Origin: Lachnospiraceae bacterium
Lineage (GTDB): Bacteria; Bacillota; Clostridia; Lachnospirales; Lachnospiraceae
DNA length: 64,000 bases
Direction: 5' to 3'
Assembly (NCBI GenBank): GCA_017536965.1
Contig: JAFWCK010000008.1
Location: forward strand, 1 to 64,000
The translations under genes were made by a program, and so were the position numbers. Below are positions 24,833 through 33,380 of this stretch, one piece after another (position 1 is the first letter of the stretch; the number at the start of each line of letters is the position of its first letter). The notes below the pieces were generated by a model that was not told where the DNA came from, did not search any database, and saw only the letters and a list, made by a program, of their open reading frames with translations.

Positions 24833-26812
24833 ATGGCAAGAATCGGAGTATTTATCTGCCACTGCGGAACCAATATCGCTTCCGTCGTTGATGTGGAGAA
24901 GGTGGCAGAATCTGCAAAAACAATGCCGGGTGTCGTATTTGCAACTACATACAAATACATGTGTTCCGAACCTGGCCAGGCAATGATCAAGGAATCAATC
25001 GAACAGTACAATCTGGACCGGATCGTGATCGGTTCCTGTTCTCCGCGTATGCATGAGCTGACCTTCCGCAAAATGCTGAAGGGAACGAAGATCAATCCAT
25101 ATATGCTGGAGATCGCGAATCTGAGAGAACAGTGCGCATGGGTCCACACAGACCGGGAGAAGGCAACTGAAAAAGCCATTGGTCTTGTGCAGATGAGCGT
25201 TGCAAAAGTTGCTAACAATAAACCGCTTACTACCAGTACGATCCCAATCACAAAAAGAGCTTTGGTTATTGGCGGAGGCATCGCCGGCATGCAGGCAGCA
25301 TTGGATATTGCTGACTGTGGATTTGATGTAACGATCGTGGAAAAGGAGCCATCAATCGGCGGACATATGGTCATGCTGGATAAGACATTCCCAACGATGG
25401 ACTGCTCAGCATGTATTTCCACTCCGAAGATGGTGGAATGCAATGCACATCCGAACATCACTTTAAAGACATCCTGCGAAGTAGAGAAAGTCAGTGGTTA
25501 TGTGGGCAATTTTGAGGTCACGATCAAAGAAAAGGCAAAATATGTCAATCATGATCTTTGTACCGGATGCGGTCTTTGCCAGACAAAGTGTCCGACCAAA
25601 GTCACCAGCGAATTTGATCAGGGCTTAAGCAAACGAAGTGCGATCTATATTCCATTTGCACAGGCTGTCCCGTCAAAACCGGTTATTGATCCATCTGCAT
25701 GTCTGAAATTGACAAAGGATAAATGCGGAATCTGTGAAAAGGTCTGTCCGATCGGTGCAATCGATTATAAAGATGAAGTCCGCTATACGACCGAAGAATA
25801 CGGTGCTATCGTCATCGCTACCGGTTATGAACTGGTTGACTGGGCATCGATGTATCCGGAATACGGCGGAGGCAAATATAAAGATGTGATAACCGGCCTG
25901 CAGTTTGAACGACTGGTCAATGCATCTGGCCCGACGGAAGGACATATTGTCCGTCCATCTGATGGCAAAGAACCAAAGGATGTTGTGATCGTGAAATGTG
26001 TTGGCAGCCGTGACCCGAAAAAGGGTAAGAGCTACTGTAGCCGCGCCTGCTGTATGTACAGCGCAAAACATGCGCATCAGATCCTGGATAAGATCCCGAA
26101 TTCCCGTGTTTACATCTTCTATATGGATGTCCGGACTCCAGGAAAAGGATATGAAGAGTTTTATGATAATACACGACGTGACGGAGCACAGTATATCCGC
26201 GGACGTGTATCCAAGATTTATAAAGAGGGGTCAAAACTGATCGTTCGCGGTGAAGATTCCCTGATTGGGAAACCAGTTACTGTTGAAGCAGATATGGTGA
26301 TCCTGGCAACTGCTATGGAGCCGTCACCAACTGTAGCGGACGTTGCAAATAAACTGGGTATTGTCATTGATGCTGACCGCTGGGTAACAGAAGCACATCC
26401 GAAGCTGCGTCCTGTCGAGACCCAGACCAATGGTATTTATCTTTGCGGCACCTGTCAGGGACCGAAGGATATACCTGATACCGTTGCCCAGGGAAGTGCA
26501 GCGGCAGCAAAAGTTGCGGCACTGCTTTGCCACGATGAGATGGAAACATCCCCGATGATCTCTTATGTAGATCCAAACAAGTGCTCCGGATGCGGATTCT
26601 GTGAAGGAGTCTGTCCGTATAAAGCAATTACTATGGTGGAATATGCCGGAAGGGATGGAAACCGCAGAGTAACTAAGATCGTCGCTCAAGTCAATGAAGG
26701 ACTTTGCCAGGGCTGTGGATGCTGTAACGCAATCTGCAGGACAGGCTGCATTGACCTAAAAGGATTTACGAATGATCAGATCTTGAAGGAGGTGGATGCA
26801 CTGTGTCTGTAA
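24833..26812 (+). CDS. hdrA: HdrA-like electron-bifurcating flavoprotein
   Basis: The 659-residue protein begins with IGVFICHCGTN and has the FAD-binding GGGIAGMQAALD near residue 145. Several ferredoxin motifs follow: CTGCGLCQTKCP, CGICEKVCP, and near the C-terminus CSGCGFCEGVCP and CQGCGCCNAICRTGC. HdrA holds the bifurcating flavin in Hdr complexes. Length and order fit HdrA. It overlaps the MvhD/FlxD-like gene by 10 bases. Confidence 0.93.
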   Translation: MARIGVFICHCGTNIASVVDVEKVAESAKTMPGVVFATTYKYMCSEPGQAMIKESIEQYNLDRIVIGSCSPRMHELTFRKMLKGTKINPYMLEIANLREQCAWVHTDREKATEKAIGLVQMSVAKVANNKPLTTSTIPITKRALVIGGGIAGMQAALDIADCGFDVTIVEKEPSIGGHMVMLDKTFPTMDCSACISTPKMVECNAHPNITLKTSCEVEKVSGYVGNFEVTIKEKAKYVNHDLCTGCGLCQTKCPTKVTSEFDQGLSKRSAIYIPFAQAVPSKPVIDPSACLKLTKDKCGICEKVCPIGAIDYKDEVRYTTEEYGAIVIATGYELVDWASMYPEYGGGKYKDVITGLQFERLVNASGPTEGHIVRPSDGKEPKDVVIVKCVGSRDPKKGKSYCSRACCMYSAKHAHQILDKIPNSRVYIFYMDVRTPGKGYEEFYDNTRRDGAQYIRGRVSKIYKEGSKLIVRGEDSLIGKPVTVEADMVILATAMEPSPTVADVANKLGIVIDADRWVTEAHPKLRPVETQTNGIYLCGTCQGPKDIPDTVAQGSAAAAKVAALLCHDEMETSPMISYVDPNKCSGCGFCEGVCPYKAITMVEYAGRDGNRRVTKIVAQVNEGLCQGCGCCNAICRTGCIDLKGFTNDQILKEVDALCL

Positions 26813-27270
26813 AGAAAGATAACAATTGGGAGCCAGTCATACTGGCATTCTGCTGCAACTGGTGCACCTATACTGGCGCAGACCTGGCTGGACTGAACCG
26901 CATGAAATATCCGGAAAATGTCCGCGTTATCCGCGTCCCATGTTCCTCCCGTGTCAATCCGCAGTTTATCATTCGTGCGTTCCAGAAAGGGGCGGACGGA
27001 GTGCTGGTTTGCGGATGTCATCCGGGAGACTGCCATTATGCAACCGGAAATTACTATACACGAAGACGTTTTATGCTGATGAAACGGCTCCTGGAATATA
27101 ACGGGATCGATCCAAAACGGTTCCAGGCTAAATGGATCAGTGGAAGTGAAGCAGCAAAATTCCGCGATACAGTAATTCAGGTAAGTGCTGAGATTAAGGC
27201 ACTGGGCCCGAATACAAAATTTGTCGGAACCTATGCACCACAGACAGCGACGGAAGGAGGGCAGGAGTGA
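26803..27270 (+). CDS. flxD: MvhD/FlxD-like Fe-S subunit
   Basis: The 155-residue protein has FCCNWCTYTGADLAG and VLVCGCHPGDCHY, the MvhD/FrhD signature with a [2Fe-2S] site. MvhD passes electrons from a hydrogenase or an NADH module to HdrA. The start is GTG 26803, after AAGGAGGTGG within the end of hdrA. No hydrogenase genes follow; Flx-type subunits follow instead, so NADH rather than H2 is the likely donor. Confidence 0.9.
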   Translation: MSVKKDNNWEPVILAFCCNWCTYTGADLAGLNRMKYPENVRVIRVPCSSRVNPQFIIRAFQKGADGVLVCGCHPGDCHYATGNYYTRRRFMLMKRLLEYNGIDPKRFQAKWISGSEAAKFRDTVIQVSAEIKALGPNTKFVGTYAPQTATEGGQE

Positions 27271-28118
27271 TGGCTTATACAAAAGAACAGATTCAGGATA
27301 TGATCCGTCAGGAAGCAAAAAAAGCCCTTGCTTCCGGAGAAGTCAGCGCTGTTGTTGGTTGGACAAGCACACGCTTTGCAGATAAGACAAAACCGTTCTT
27401 CGCTGAGACAGAAGCAGAATGTGATCTGCTGGTCTGGAATGAGTATTGTGTTAACGGAACAGCAAAATATGCGCTGGATGACCGCTATCCGGAAAAGAAA
27501 CTGGCCGTAATAGCAAGGGGCTGTGACAGCAGAGCTATTAACCGTTTGATCCAGGATAAACAAGTTAAAAGAGAAAACCTGTACATTATCGGAGTTCCAT
27601 GTGATGGAAAAGATAACCCGATCTGTAAAGAATGCCAGCATAAGAATCCACTGACATTTGATGTGCTGGTCGGGGAAGAAGTAGAGGAGCAGATCAATGC
27701 AGATCGTTTTGCTGAAGTGCTTGCATTTGAAAAACTGACGCCGGATGAACGCTATGATTACTGGGCAAAACAATATGATAAATGTATCCATTGCTATGCC
27801 TGCAGAAATGCATGCCCGGCTTGTAACTGTATCGAATGCTACGCAGACCAGTACCGGACCGGATGGCAGGGAAAAGCTGCAGACAGAGAGCAGAATCAAG
27901 TTTATGGCCTGACAAGAGTTTTCCATGTGGGAGACCGGTGCATTGAATGCGGAGAATGTGAACGTGTCTGCCCGATGGATCTTCCGATCATGCGCCAGAC
28001 AAGAAAAATGCTGAAAGATATCAATGATCTGTTTGGCGATTATGAATGCGGCATGCCGAATGATTCGAAACCGGTTCTGGGTGAATATAAGCTGGAAGAC
28101 CCGGATGAGTTTATGTAG
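27270..28118 (+). CDS. FlxC-like 4Fe-4S protein
   Basis: The 282-residue protein has an N-terminal part with ARGCDSRAINRLI and GVPCDG, similar in style to F420-hydrogenase beta/FrhB-type proteins. A C-terminal pair of cysteine sets follows: CIHCYACRNACPACNC and CIECGECERVCP. I chose ATG 27270, which overlaps the previous stop, over GTG 27267. In the Flx-Hdr complex of sulfate reducers such a subunit is part of the NADH-oxidising half. Subunit naming is by position and motif only. Confidence 0.78.
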   Translation: MAYTKEQIQDMIRQEAKKALASGEVSAVVGWTSTRFADKTKPFFAETEAECDLLVWNEYCVNGTAKYALDDRYPEKKLAVIARGCDSRAINRLIQDKQVKRENLYIIGVPCDGKDNPICKECQHKNPLTFDVLVGEEVEEQINADRFAEVLAFEKLTPDERYDYWAKQYDKCIHCYACRNACPACNCIECYADQYRTGWQGKAADREQNQVYGLTRVFHVGDRCIECGECERVCPMDLPIMRQTRKMLKDINDLFGDYECGMPNDSKPVLGEYKLEDPDEFM

Positions 28119-28130
28119 GAGGTGAGAGAT

Positions 28131-29264
28131 ATGATTTTAGCAAAAAAAGATCTCGACCAGGCGCTGAAGATCCTTAGTCAGGATGCTGTCGTTTTTGCTC
28201 CGCTGATCACACTGATCGAAGATAAAAGTCAGATCGATCAGCCGGCTTTTGAAAAGAAATTCATGCCATATCATGAAGGAGCTGCGGTTGGACTGGATAA
28301 CTTTAATACGGTAAAACCCCCGAAAGATGTTCTGTTTCCTAATGTGGAGAAACTGTATAAATACAAAACTGGTGAAGGAGCATATATTGAAGAGATCGTT
28401 CCGGAAGATAAACCGAAGATCCTTTTCGGTATCCGCCCATGTGATATGCGCAGTATTGATTCCATGGATAAAGTCTTCTTTACTAAAGAATATGTGGATT
28501 CCTACTATGCAAAAAGAAGGGAACTGGTAACGATTGTGGCTATGGGTTGTATGGATACCCAGCGGACATGCTTCTGTGACTCTATGGGGCTTGATCCGAC
28601 CTACGCACCAACGGCGGATGTAATGATGAATGTAACCAAGTCAACCAGGACCAAAGCCTGTCCCGTAACAGGATGTACGATCCCGGAAGATGACGGCAGT
28701 TATATCCTGGAAGCATTGACTGAGAAAGGAAAGGCTCTTTTAGATAAAATTTCTTCACTCTGTACGGAAAATGGAGCAGAAGAAGCCGTAAGAGATGTAT
28801 CCTGTTCTTTGAAAATAGAAAAAGACCCGGAATTGGATAAAAAGCTCTCCAAAATGTTTGAGCATCCAATCTGGGATAAGATCACAAAAGGATGTATCGG
28901 ATGCGGGACGTGTACTTTTGTCTGCCCGACCTGTTATTGCTTTGATATTGATAATGAAAACTACGGTGCAGAAGGATGTAAATATCGCTGCTGGGATTCC
29001 TGCATGTTTTCCGATTATACCAGAATGGCGGGCGGAGCAAATCCGCGTCCGACCAAAAAAGAACGTCTGCGCAACCGCTATATGCATAAGCTCAGTTATT
29101 TTAACGAGCGTTATGGAGAGACCCTTTGTGTAGGATGCGGCAGATGCATTGAGAATTGTCCGGCACATCTGGATATTTCCGAATTTATTGAAAAAGCAAG
29201 CAAAGTGGATGCTGAAGCCAAAGAGTACAGCGAAGCAGACTTTGCAGAAAAGGAGGTTCGGTAA
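28131..29264 (+). CDS. FlxB-like 4Fe-4S protein, AsrA/hydrogenase-beta-like
   Basis: The 377-residue protein resembles anaerobic sulfite reductase subunit A and sulfhydrogenase beta subunits. It has GIRPCDMRSID, then CIGCGTCTFVCPTCYC and CVGCGRCIENCPAHLD for two [4Fe-4S] clusters. ATG 28131 is preferred over GTG 28122 because AGGAGGTGAG lies in between. It overlaps the last gene of the operon by one base, fitting a fixed complex with it. Confidence 0.83.
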   Translation: MILAKKDLDQALKILSQDAVVFAPLITLIEDKSQIDQPAFEKKFMPYHEGAAVGLDNFNTVKPPKDVLFPNVEKLYKYKTGEGAYIEEIVPEDKPKILFGIRPCDMRSIDSMDKVFFTKEYVDSYYAKRRELVTIVAMGCMDTQRTCFCDSMGLDPTYAPTADVMMNVTKSTRTKACPVTGCTIPEDDGSYILEALTEKGKALLDKISSLCTENGAEEAVRDVSCSLKIEKDPELDKKLSKMFEHPIWDKITKGCIGCGTCTFVCPTCYCFDIDNENYGAEGCKYRCWDSCMFSDYTRMAGGANPRPTKKERLRNRYMHKLSYFNERYGETLCVGCGRCIENCPAHLDISEFIEKASKVDAEAKEYSEADFAEKEVR

Positions 29265-30109
29265 TGGCAGTTGATCATGAATGTTCCTGTAATAAGAATC
29301 CATTGCTGCCGTCTCTGTGTAAGGTCATCGATGTAAAACAGGAGACTCCTGATGTACAGACCTATACGATCCAAACACTGGATGGCAAAAAACCGTTTTC
29401 CCCGCTTCCGGGTCAGCTGGCAATGGTAAGCCTTTTGGGTGTTGGAGAAGCGATGTTCTCTATTACTGCACAGGGCGAAGATTATATCCAGAGTTCCATT
29501 AAGCGAACCGGCCTTTTGACGGAAGCCTTCCATGAAATTCAGCCGGGACAGGAGATCGGGGTCAGGGGACCATATGGGAACCATTTTCCAATCGAGGATC
29601 TGAAAGGAAAAGATATCCTGTTTATCGGAGGTGGTATTGGTATCGCGCCAGTCCGGTCTATGATCCGTTATGCATTTGAACATAGAGATGAGTTCGGACA
29701 TCTGGATATTCTGTATGGAGCCAGGTCGAAAAGCGATATCTGTTTTAAAGAAGATGTCCTGGAGCAATGGCCGAAAGAAAAAGATACAAATGTCTATGTA
29801 ACGACAGATGTTCCTTCTGATGATTGGGATGGACATGTTGGATTTGTGCCTTCCTATATTGAAGAAGTTGGATTTAAACCAGAAGGAAAGAAAGTCGTTC
29901 TCTGCGGACCGCCGATCATGATCAAGCTGAGCAGTGAGAGCCTTCTGAAAATGGGATTCCAGAAGGAAGATGTTGTAACTACTCTCGAGCTTCGTATGAA
30001 ATGCGGAATCGGTAAATGCGGCAGATGCAATATAGGCAGCAAATTTGTCTGTCTGGACGGCCCGGTATTTACACTTGCAGAGCTGGATGAACTTCCAGAT
30101 GAAAAATAA
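29264..30109 (+). CDS. flxA: FlxA-like NAD(P)H:FAD oxidoreductase subunit
   Basis: The 281-residue protein has a ferredoxin-NADP reductase fold: an FAD-binding front half, IGGGIGIAPVRSMIRY for the nucleotide, CGPPIMI, and a C-terminal cysteine set CGIGKCGRCNIG with a later Cys for [2Fe-2S], as in AsrB and PyrK. It would oxidise NAD(P)H and feed FlxBCD and HdrA, as proposed for FlxABCD-HdrABC in Desulfovibrio. It is the last gene of the long operon that starts at 18171. Confidence 0.87.
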   Translation: MAVDHECSCNKNPLLPSLCKVIDVKQETPDVQTYTIQTLDGKKPFSPLPGQLAMVSLLGVGEAMFSITAQGEDYIQSSIKRTGLLTEAFHEIQPGQEIGVRGPYGNHFPIEDLKGKDILFIGGGIGIAPVRSMIRYAFEHRDEFGHLDILYGARSKSDICFKEDVLEQWPKEKDTNVYVTTDVPSDDWDGHVGFVPSYIEEVGFKPEGKKVVLCGPPIMIKLSSESLLKMGFQKEDVVTTLELRMKCGIGKCGRCNIGSKFVCLDGPVFTLAELDELPDEK

Positions 30110-30188
30110 TCGGCATTAAGAGAAAAAAAACATATATTTGCACATACTTGTGTTATAATAAGATCACTCATAACAGGAGGAAAAAAAT

Positions 30189-30401
30189 ATGAAGGGACTT
30201 ATCAAATTAGGTTTATTAGCAGGCGCTGCTTACGGTGGATACTATTTATACAAAAAGTATTTAAAACAGCCGGACAAAGCAGAAAACTTTGACGATCTGT
30301 CCGATGCAGGTTTTGATTATGATGATACAGCTGCAAAAGAAGAAAGCTTTGCAGATAAGATCAAAGCAGCTGCAGGAAGACAGCTGGACCGCATTAAATA
30401 A
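30189..30401 (+). CDS. Small single-pass membrane protein, YtxH-like
   Basis: The 70-residue protein starts MKGLIKLGLLAGAAYGGYYLYKKY, one short membrane segment, followed by an acidic stretch and a basic end. ACAGGAGGA precedes the ATG. This looks like the small YtxH/general-stress type of protein, but similarity at this length is weak. Function unknown. Confidence 0.65.
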   Translation: MKGLIKLGLLAGAAYGGYYLYKKYLKQPDKAENFDDLSDAGFDYDDTAAKEESFADKIKAAAGRQLDRIK

Positions 30402-30421
30402 GCAAATTCCGGAAATTCAAA

Positions 30422-31471
30422 GTGAGCAAAGTTAAATTTTGGTTTTTTAACGCAAGACCGGTGTCATTGCCGCAAAGCATGATGCCGGCTCTTGTTGCCG
30501 CTTTTCTGGCGACAAAGTATTCAGACTTTAAATGGTATTTGGCATTGATCTCCCTGATCGGAGTTGCCTTTGCCCATTTGAGTCTGAATTTATTTGACGA
30601 TTTTTTTGATTACCGGAATGCACAGCAGGGGGACCGGAGTGCACTGGCACGAGAAGGGTTTCGTGCACAGACCGTGAAATGTCCGTATTTACAAGATGGG
30701 ACAGTTACACCAAAACAATGGCTCTTTGTTTCCTGTCTGTTTGGGTTGATCGCATGCTGCTTTGGTGTGCCGGTTCTGATCCTTCGTGGAATCCGGATCT
30801 TTTATATCGTTCTAGGTGTTGCCATTTTGGGCATATTTTATTCCGCTCCGCCTTTGAAACTTGGTTATCATGGACTGGGCGAGATCATTATAGGTTTGAT
30901 CTTTGGGCCAGCATTGGGAATAGGTATGAGTATTGCGTCAAGCGGGGAATTTCATGCAAGTGAAGTTATGGTTTCCTGTGCGATTGGTCTGCTTGTAATC
31001 AATATCCTGTTTGTGCATTCGATCATGGATTATGCTGCTGACCAAAAGGCCGGAAAGAAGACACTGGCAGCACTTGTCAGCCCGCGTAAAAGATCTGAAG
31101 ATAACGAATTAGTTAATACATCAAACGGACCATATGTAACATTGGCACTGGTAAACTTTATCCCTTATATTCTGGTCATGGTGGCTTTCTTTCTGCATTG
31201 GATCTCTGCTTACTTTCTGGTAGTCCTTTTAGCTTTGCCTTGGTCGATCGCGCTTTTTTCTTCTATGCTGCAGTTTCGGAAAGATCCGTTTGGAAAAGCA
31301 GAAAAGAAATGGTGGTACGGAAGGTTTGCACACTGGGAAGAAATACTGGGAGCTGGTATTGATTGGTTTATGCTTCGATGGTATCTTGCCCAAAAGATCA
31401 GTACCGTTTTTTCAATTATGTGTATTCTTGCATCTCTGGCTGATATGATCACAAAAATGACCCAATTATAA
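30422..31471 (+). CDS. UbiA-family prenyltransferase, MenA-like
   Basis: The 349-residue protein has about eight hydrophobic segments and both aspartate motifs of the family: NLFDDFFDYRN and MDYAADQKAGKK. UbiA enzymes attach prenyl chains to aromatic or quinone precursors at the membrane. The start is GTG 30422 with only a weak ribosome binding site. It is close to, but not clearly in, the operon with the polyprenyl synthase at 22160. No other menaquinone genes are in view. Confidence 0.85.
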   Translation: MSKVKFWFFNARPVSLPQSMMPALVAAFLATKYSDFKWYLALISLIGVAFAHLSLNLFDDFFDYRNAQQGDRSALAREGFRAQTVKCPYLQDGTVTPKQWLFVSCLFGLIACCFGVPVLILRGIRIFYIVLGVAILGIFYSAPPLKLGYHGLGEIIIGLIFGPALGIGMSIASSGEFHASEVMVSCAIGLLVINILFVHSIMDYAADQKAGKKTLAALVSPRKRSEDNELVNTSNGPYVTLALVNFIPYILVMVAFFLHWISAYFLVVLLALPWSIALFSSMLQFRKDPFGKAEKKWWYGRFAHWEEILGAGIDWFMLRWYLAQKISTVFSIMCILASLADMITKMTQL

Positions 31472-31475
31472 ACAG

Positions 31476-32405
31476 ATGAAACTGACACAGCTGATTTATT
31501 TACCATTCTGGTATCTGAAAAATGTAATATTCAAAAAACACGGGCCTCTGCAAACGGTCCTTTTCATCACGGACTATTGTAATTTGCGCTGTAAGCATTG
31601 TTTTGAAATGGGGCATGCCTGCACAATGCAGAAGTCCTATGAAAAGATTAAAGAAGAACTGCAGGACTGCTACCGGATGGGAAGCAGGATCGTGGATTTT
31701 GAAGGCGGAGAACCAACACTGTGGCGGGAAAAAGATGAACAAACCGGAAAAGTACGGGATGTCAATGATCTGATCGATCTGGCAAAAGAAATCGGATTCT
31801 TTTCCTGTACGGTTACCACTAACGCGCAAACTGATTTTTCCTGGGTAAAAGCTGATCTGATCTGGATGAGTCTGGATGGATATAAAGAATACCATGACGC
31901 AGTCAGAGGAGAAGGGGCATTTGAAAAACTGGATCATAATGCCCGGATCTATGCGGAAAAGAATGGCTCGCAAAAATTAGGCGCAAATATTGCGATCAAT
32001 AAGATCAATCGGGACTCGGTTGCAGATACCCTTCGCTATGTGAAAGAGTCTCCTTTTATTCAAAGTATTGCTGTTAATTTTCATACTCCATATCCGGGCA
32101 CAGAAGAAGTGATGCTTTCACATGAGGAAAAGTGCAAGGTGATCGATGAGGTAATTGCACTCAAAAAACAGCATTATCCGATTCAGAATAGTATCAGCGG
32201 ATTAAAGATGATGAAGATCCGTGGATTCAAAAAGAACTGCTGGGTCAGTAACTTTATTATTACAGACGGAACGCGCTTTAAAACCTGCCCGGGCGAAACG
32301 CTGGGAATCTGCGATGACTGTGGCTTTTGTATGGCAGGAGAGATGTATTGCGTGATGCATCTGAAGATTGATACACTTCTGTCAGGAATGAAACTGCGTT
32401 TATAA
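31476..32405 (+). CDS. Radical SAM protein
   Basis: The 309-residue protein has the CxxxCxxC motif in TDYCNLRCKHCFE near residue 33, then FEGGEPTLW, and SLDGYKEYHD typical of radical SAM enzymes. Late cysteines (NCW, CPGETLGICDDCGFC, YCV) could hold an extra cluster. The overall style recalls HpnH-like proteins. It directly follows the UbiA-like gene, 4 bases after its stop, so both may modify the same lipid or quinone. Reaction unknown. Confidence 0.8.
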   Translation: MKLTQLIYLPFWYLKNVIFKKHGPLQTVLFITDYCNLRCKHCFEMGHACTMQKSYEKIKEELQDCYRMGSRIVDFEGGEPTLWREKDEQTGKVRDVNDLIDLAKEIGFFSCTVTTNAQTDFSWVKADLIWMSLDGYKEYHDAVRGEGAFEKLDHNARIYAEKNGSQKLGANIAINKINRDSVADTLRYVKESPFIQSIAVNFHTPYPGTEEVMLSHEEKCKVIDEVIALKKQHYPIQNSISGLKMMKIRGFKKNCWVSNFIITDGTRFKTCPGETLGICDDCGFCMAGEMYCVMHLKIDTLLSGMKLRL

Positions 32406-32417
32406 GGATATAGACAA

Positions 32418-33296
32418 ATGCTTTTAACGATCCTGCATTATCTGGGAGGCCCGGTGATCGGAGCCATCATAGGGGCATTTACCAATTATATTGCAATCAA
32501 AATGCTGTTCCGGCCGCTGAAAGAAAAGCGGATCGGGCGTTTTAAAGTTCCGTTCACACCAGGTGTCATTCCAAAACATCAGGAGGAACTGGCAGGGGCT
32601 CTTTCTAAGACTGTTTATCAGAATTTCTTTACAAATAATGACATCGAAGGGATTTTCCTTTCGGAAGAAATGGAAGATCTTTTTGTGGACAAATTATATT
32701 CCTTACTTAGTGATATTGAATTGAGCAAGGTGAGTGAGGCACTGGATGAAGATGCAAAATTAAAGATCAAGGAATCTGTTTATAACAAGATCCATAATGT
32801 CATTCTGCATTCTAATATTTCAGGCGTTGTGGCAGATCAAGCGGAAAAAATCATTCATTCGAAAGTCAAGGGGGGAAGTCTTGCAGGCCGTCTTCTGAAT
32901 GACAACATTACCTCCCGCCTTTCCGCATTGATAGGAAATGAAGTTGCATCCTACATCAGAGAACATGATCTGGAGATCCTTCTGCCGATTCTGGAACAGC
33001 AGAAAGAAGAACTGAAAGATGCGAATACAGGAAAAATCCTCCAGGATATTGGAGCAGACAAGGAAAAGGTCTGTGCCATATTAAAACATGGGTACCGCAG
33101 CTTCATGGCAAATGCCAAGGCAACGATCGCGGAGACGTTTCATATAAAAGAATTCATATATCAGAAAATTATGGATCTGAACCCGGCCGATATTGAGCGG
33201 TTGGTAAATGAAGCCATCAAGCGGGAAATGAATTACCTGGTCTATCTGGGAGCTTTATTAGGCTTTCTTATTGGTATTATCAATATCTTTATTTAA
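32418..33296 (+). CDS. DUF445 family membrane protein
   Basis: The 292-residue protein has an N-terminal membrane segment with GGPVIGAIIGAFTNYIAIKM and PLKEKRIGRFKVPFTPGVIP, the family signature, then a long helical region and a C-terminal membrane anchor (YLGALLGFLIGIINIF). Related YheB-type proteins occur in many Firmicutes. Function unknown. Confidence 0.85.
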   Translation: MLLTILHYLGGPVIGAIIGAFTNYIAIKMLFRPLKEKRIGRFKVPFTPGVIPKHQEELAGALSKTVYQNFFTNNDIEGIFLSEEMEDLFVDKLYSLLSDIELSKVSEALDEDAKLKIKESVYNKIHNVILHSNISGVVADQAEKIIHSKVKGGSLAGRLLNDNITSRLSALIGNEVASYIREHDLEILLPILEQQKEELKDANTGKILQDIGADKEKVCAILKHGYRSFMANAKATIAETFHIKEFIYQKIMDLNPADIERLVNEAIKREMNYLVYLGALLGFLIGIINIFI

Positions 33297-33380
33297 AATT
33301 TAAGATTTCCCTGTAAAATAGTTATACTTTTTATGCATTCTTTCTATTTTTTTGCAATTTTTTTGTGGTAAAATAACAAC

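Noticed and set aside
24217..25461. Long minus-strand open frame (414 codons) opposite hdrB/hdrA
   Set aside because: It is antisense to two clear Hdr genes with intact motifs, has no ribosome binding site and encodes no recognisable domain. It is a frame shadow.
23306..27270. Methanogen origin suggested by HdrABC and MvhD
   Set aside because: Hdr and MvhD homologs are common in anaerobic bacteria. The Flx-type partners, bacterial promoters, PyrR site and dockerin all indicate a Firmicute.
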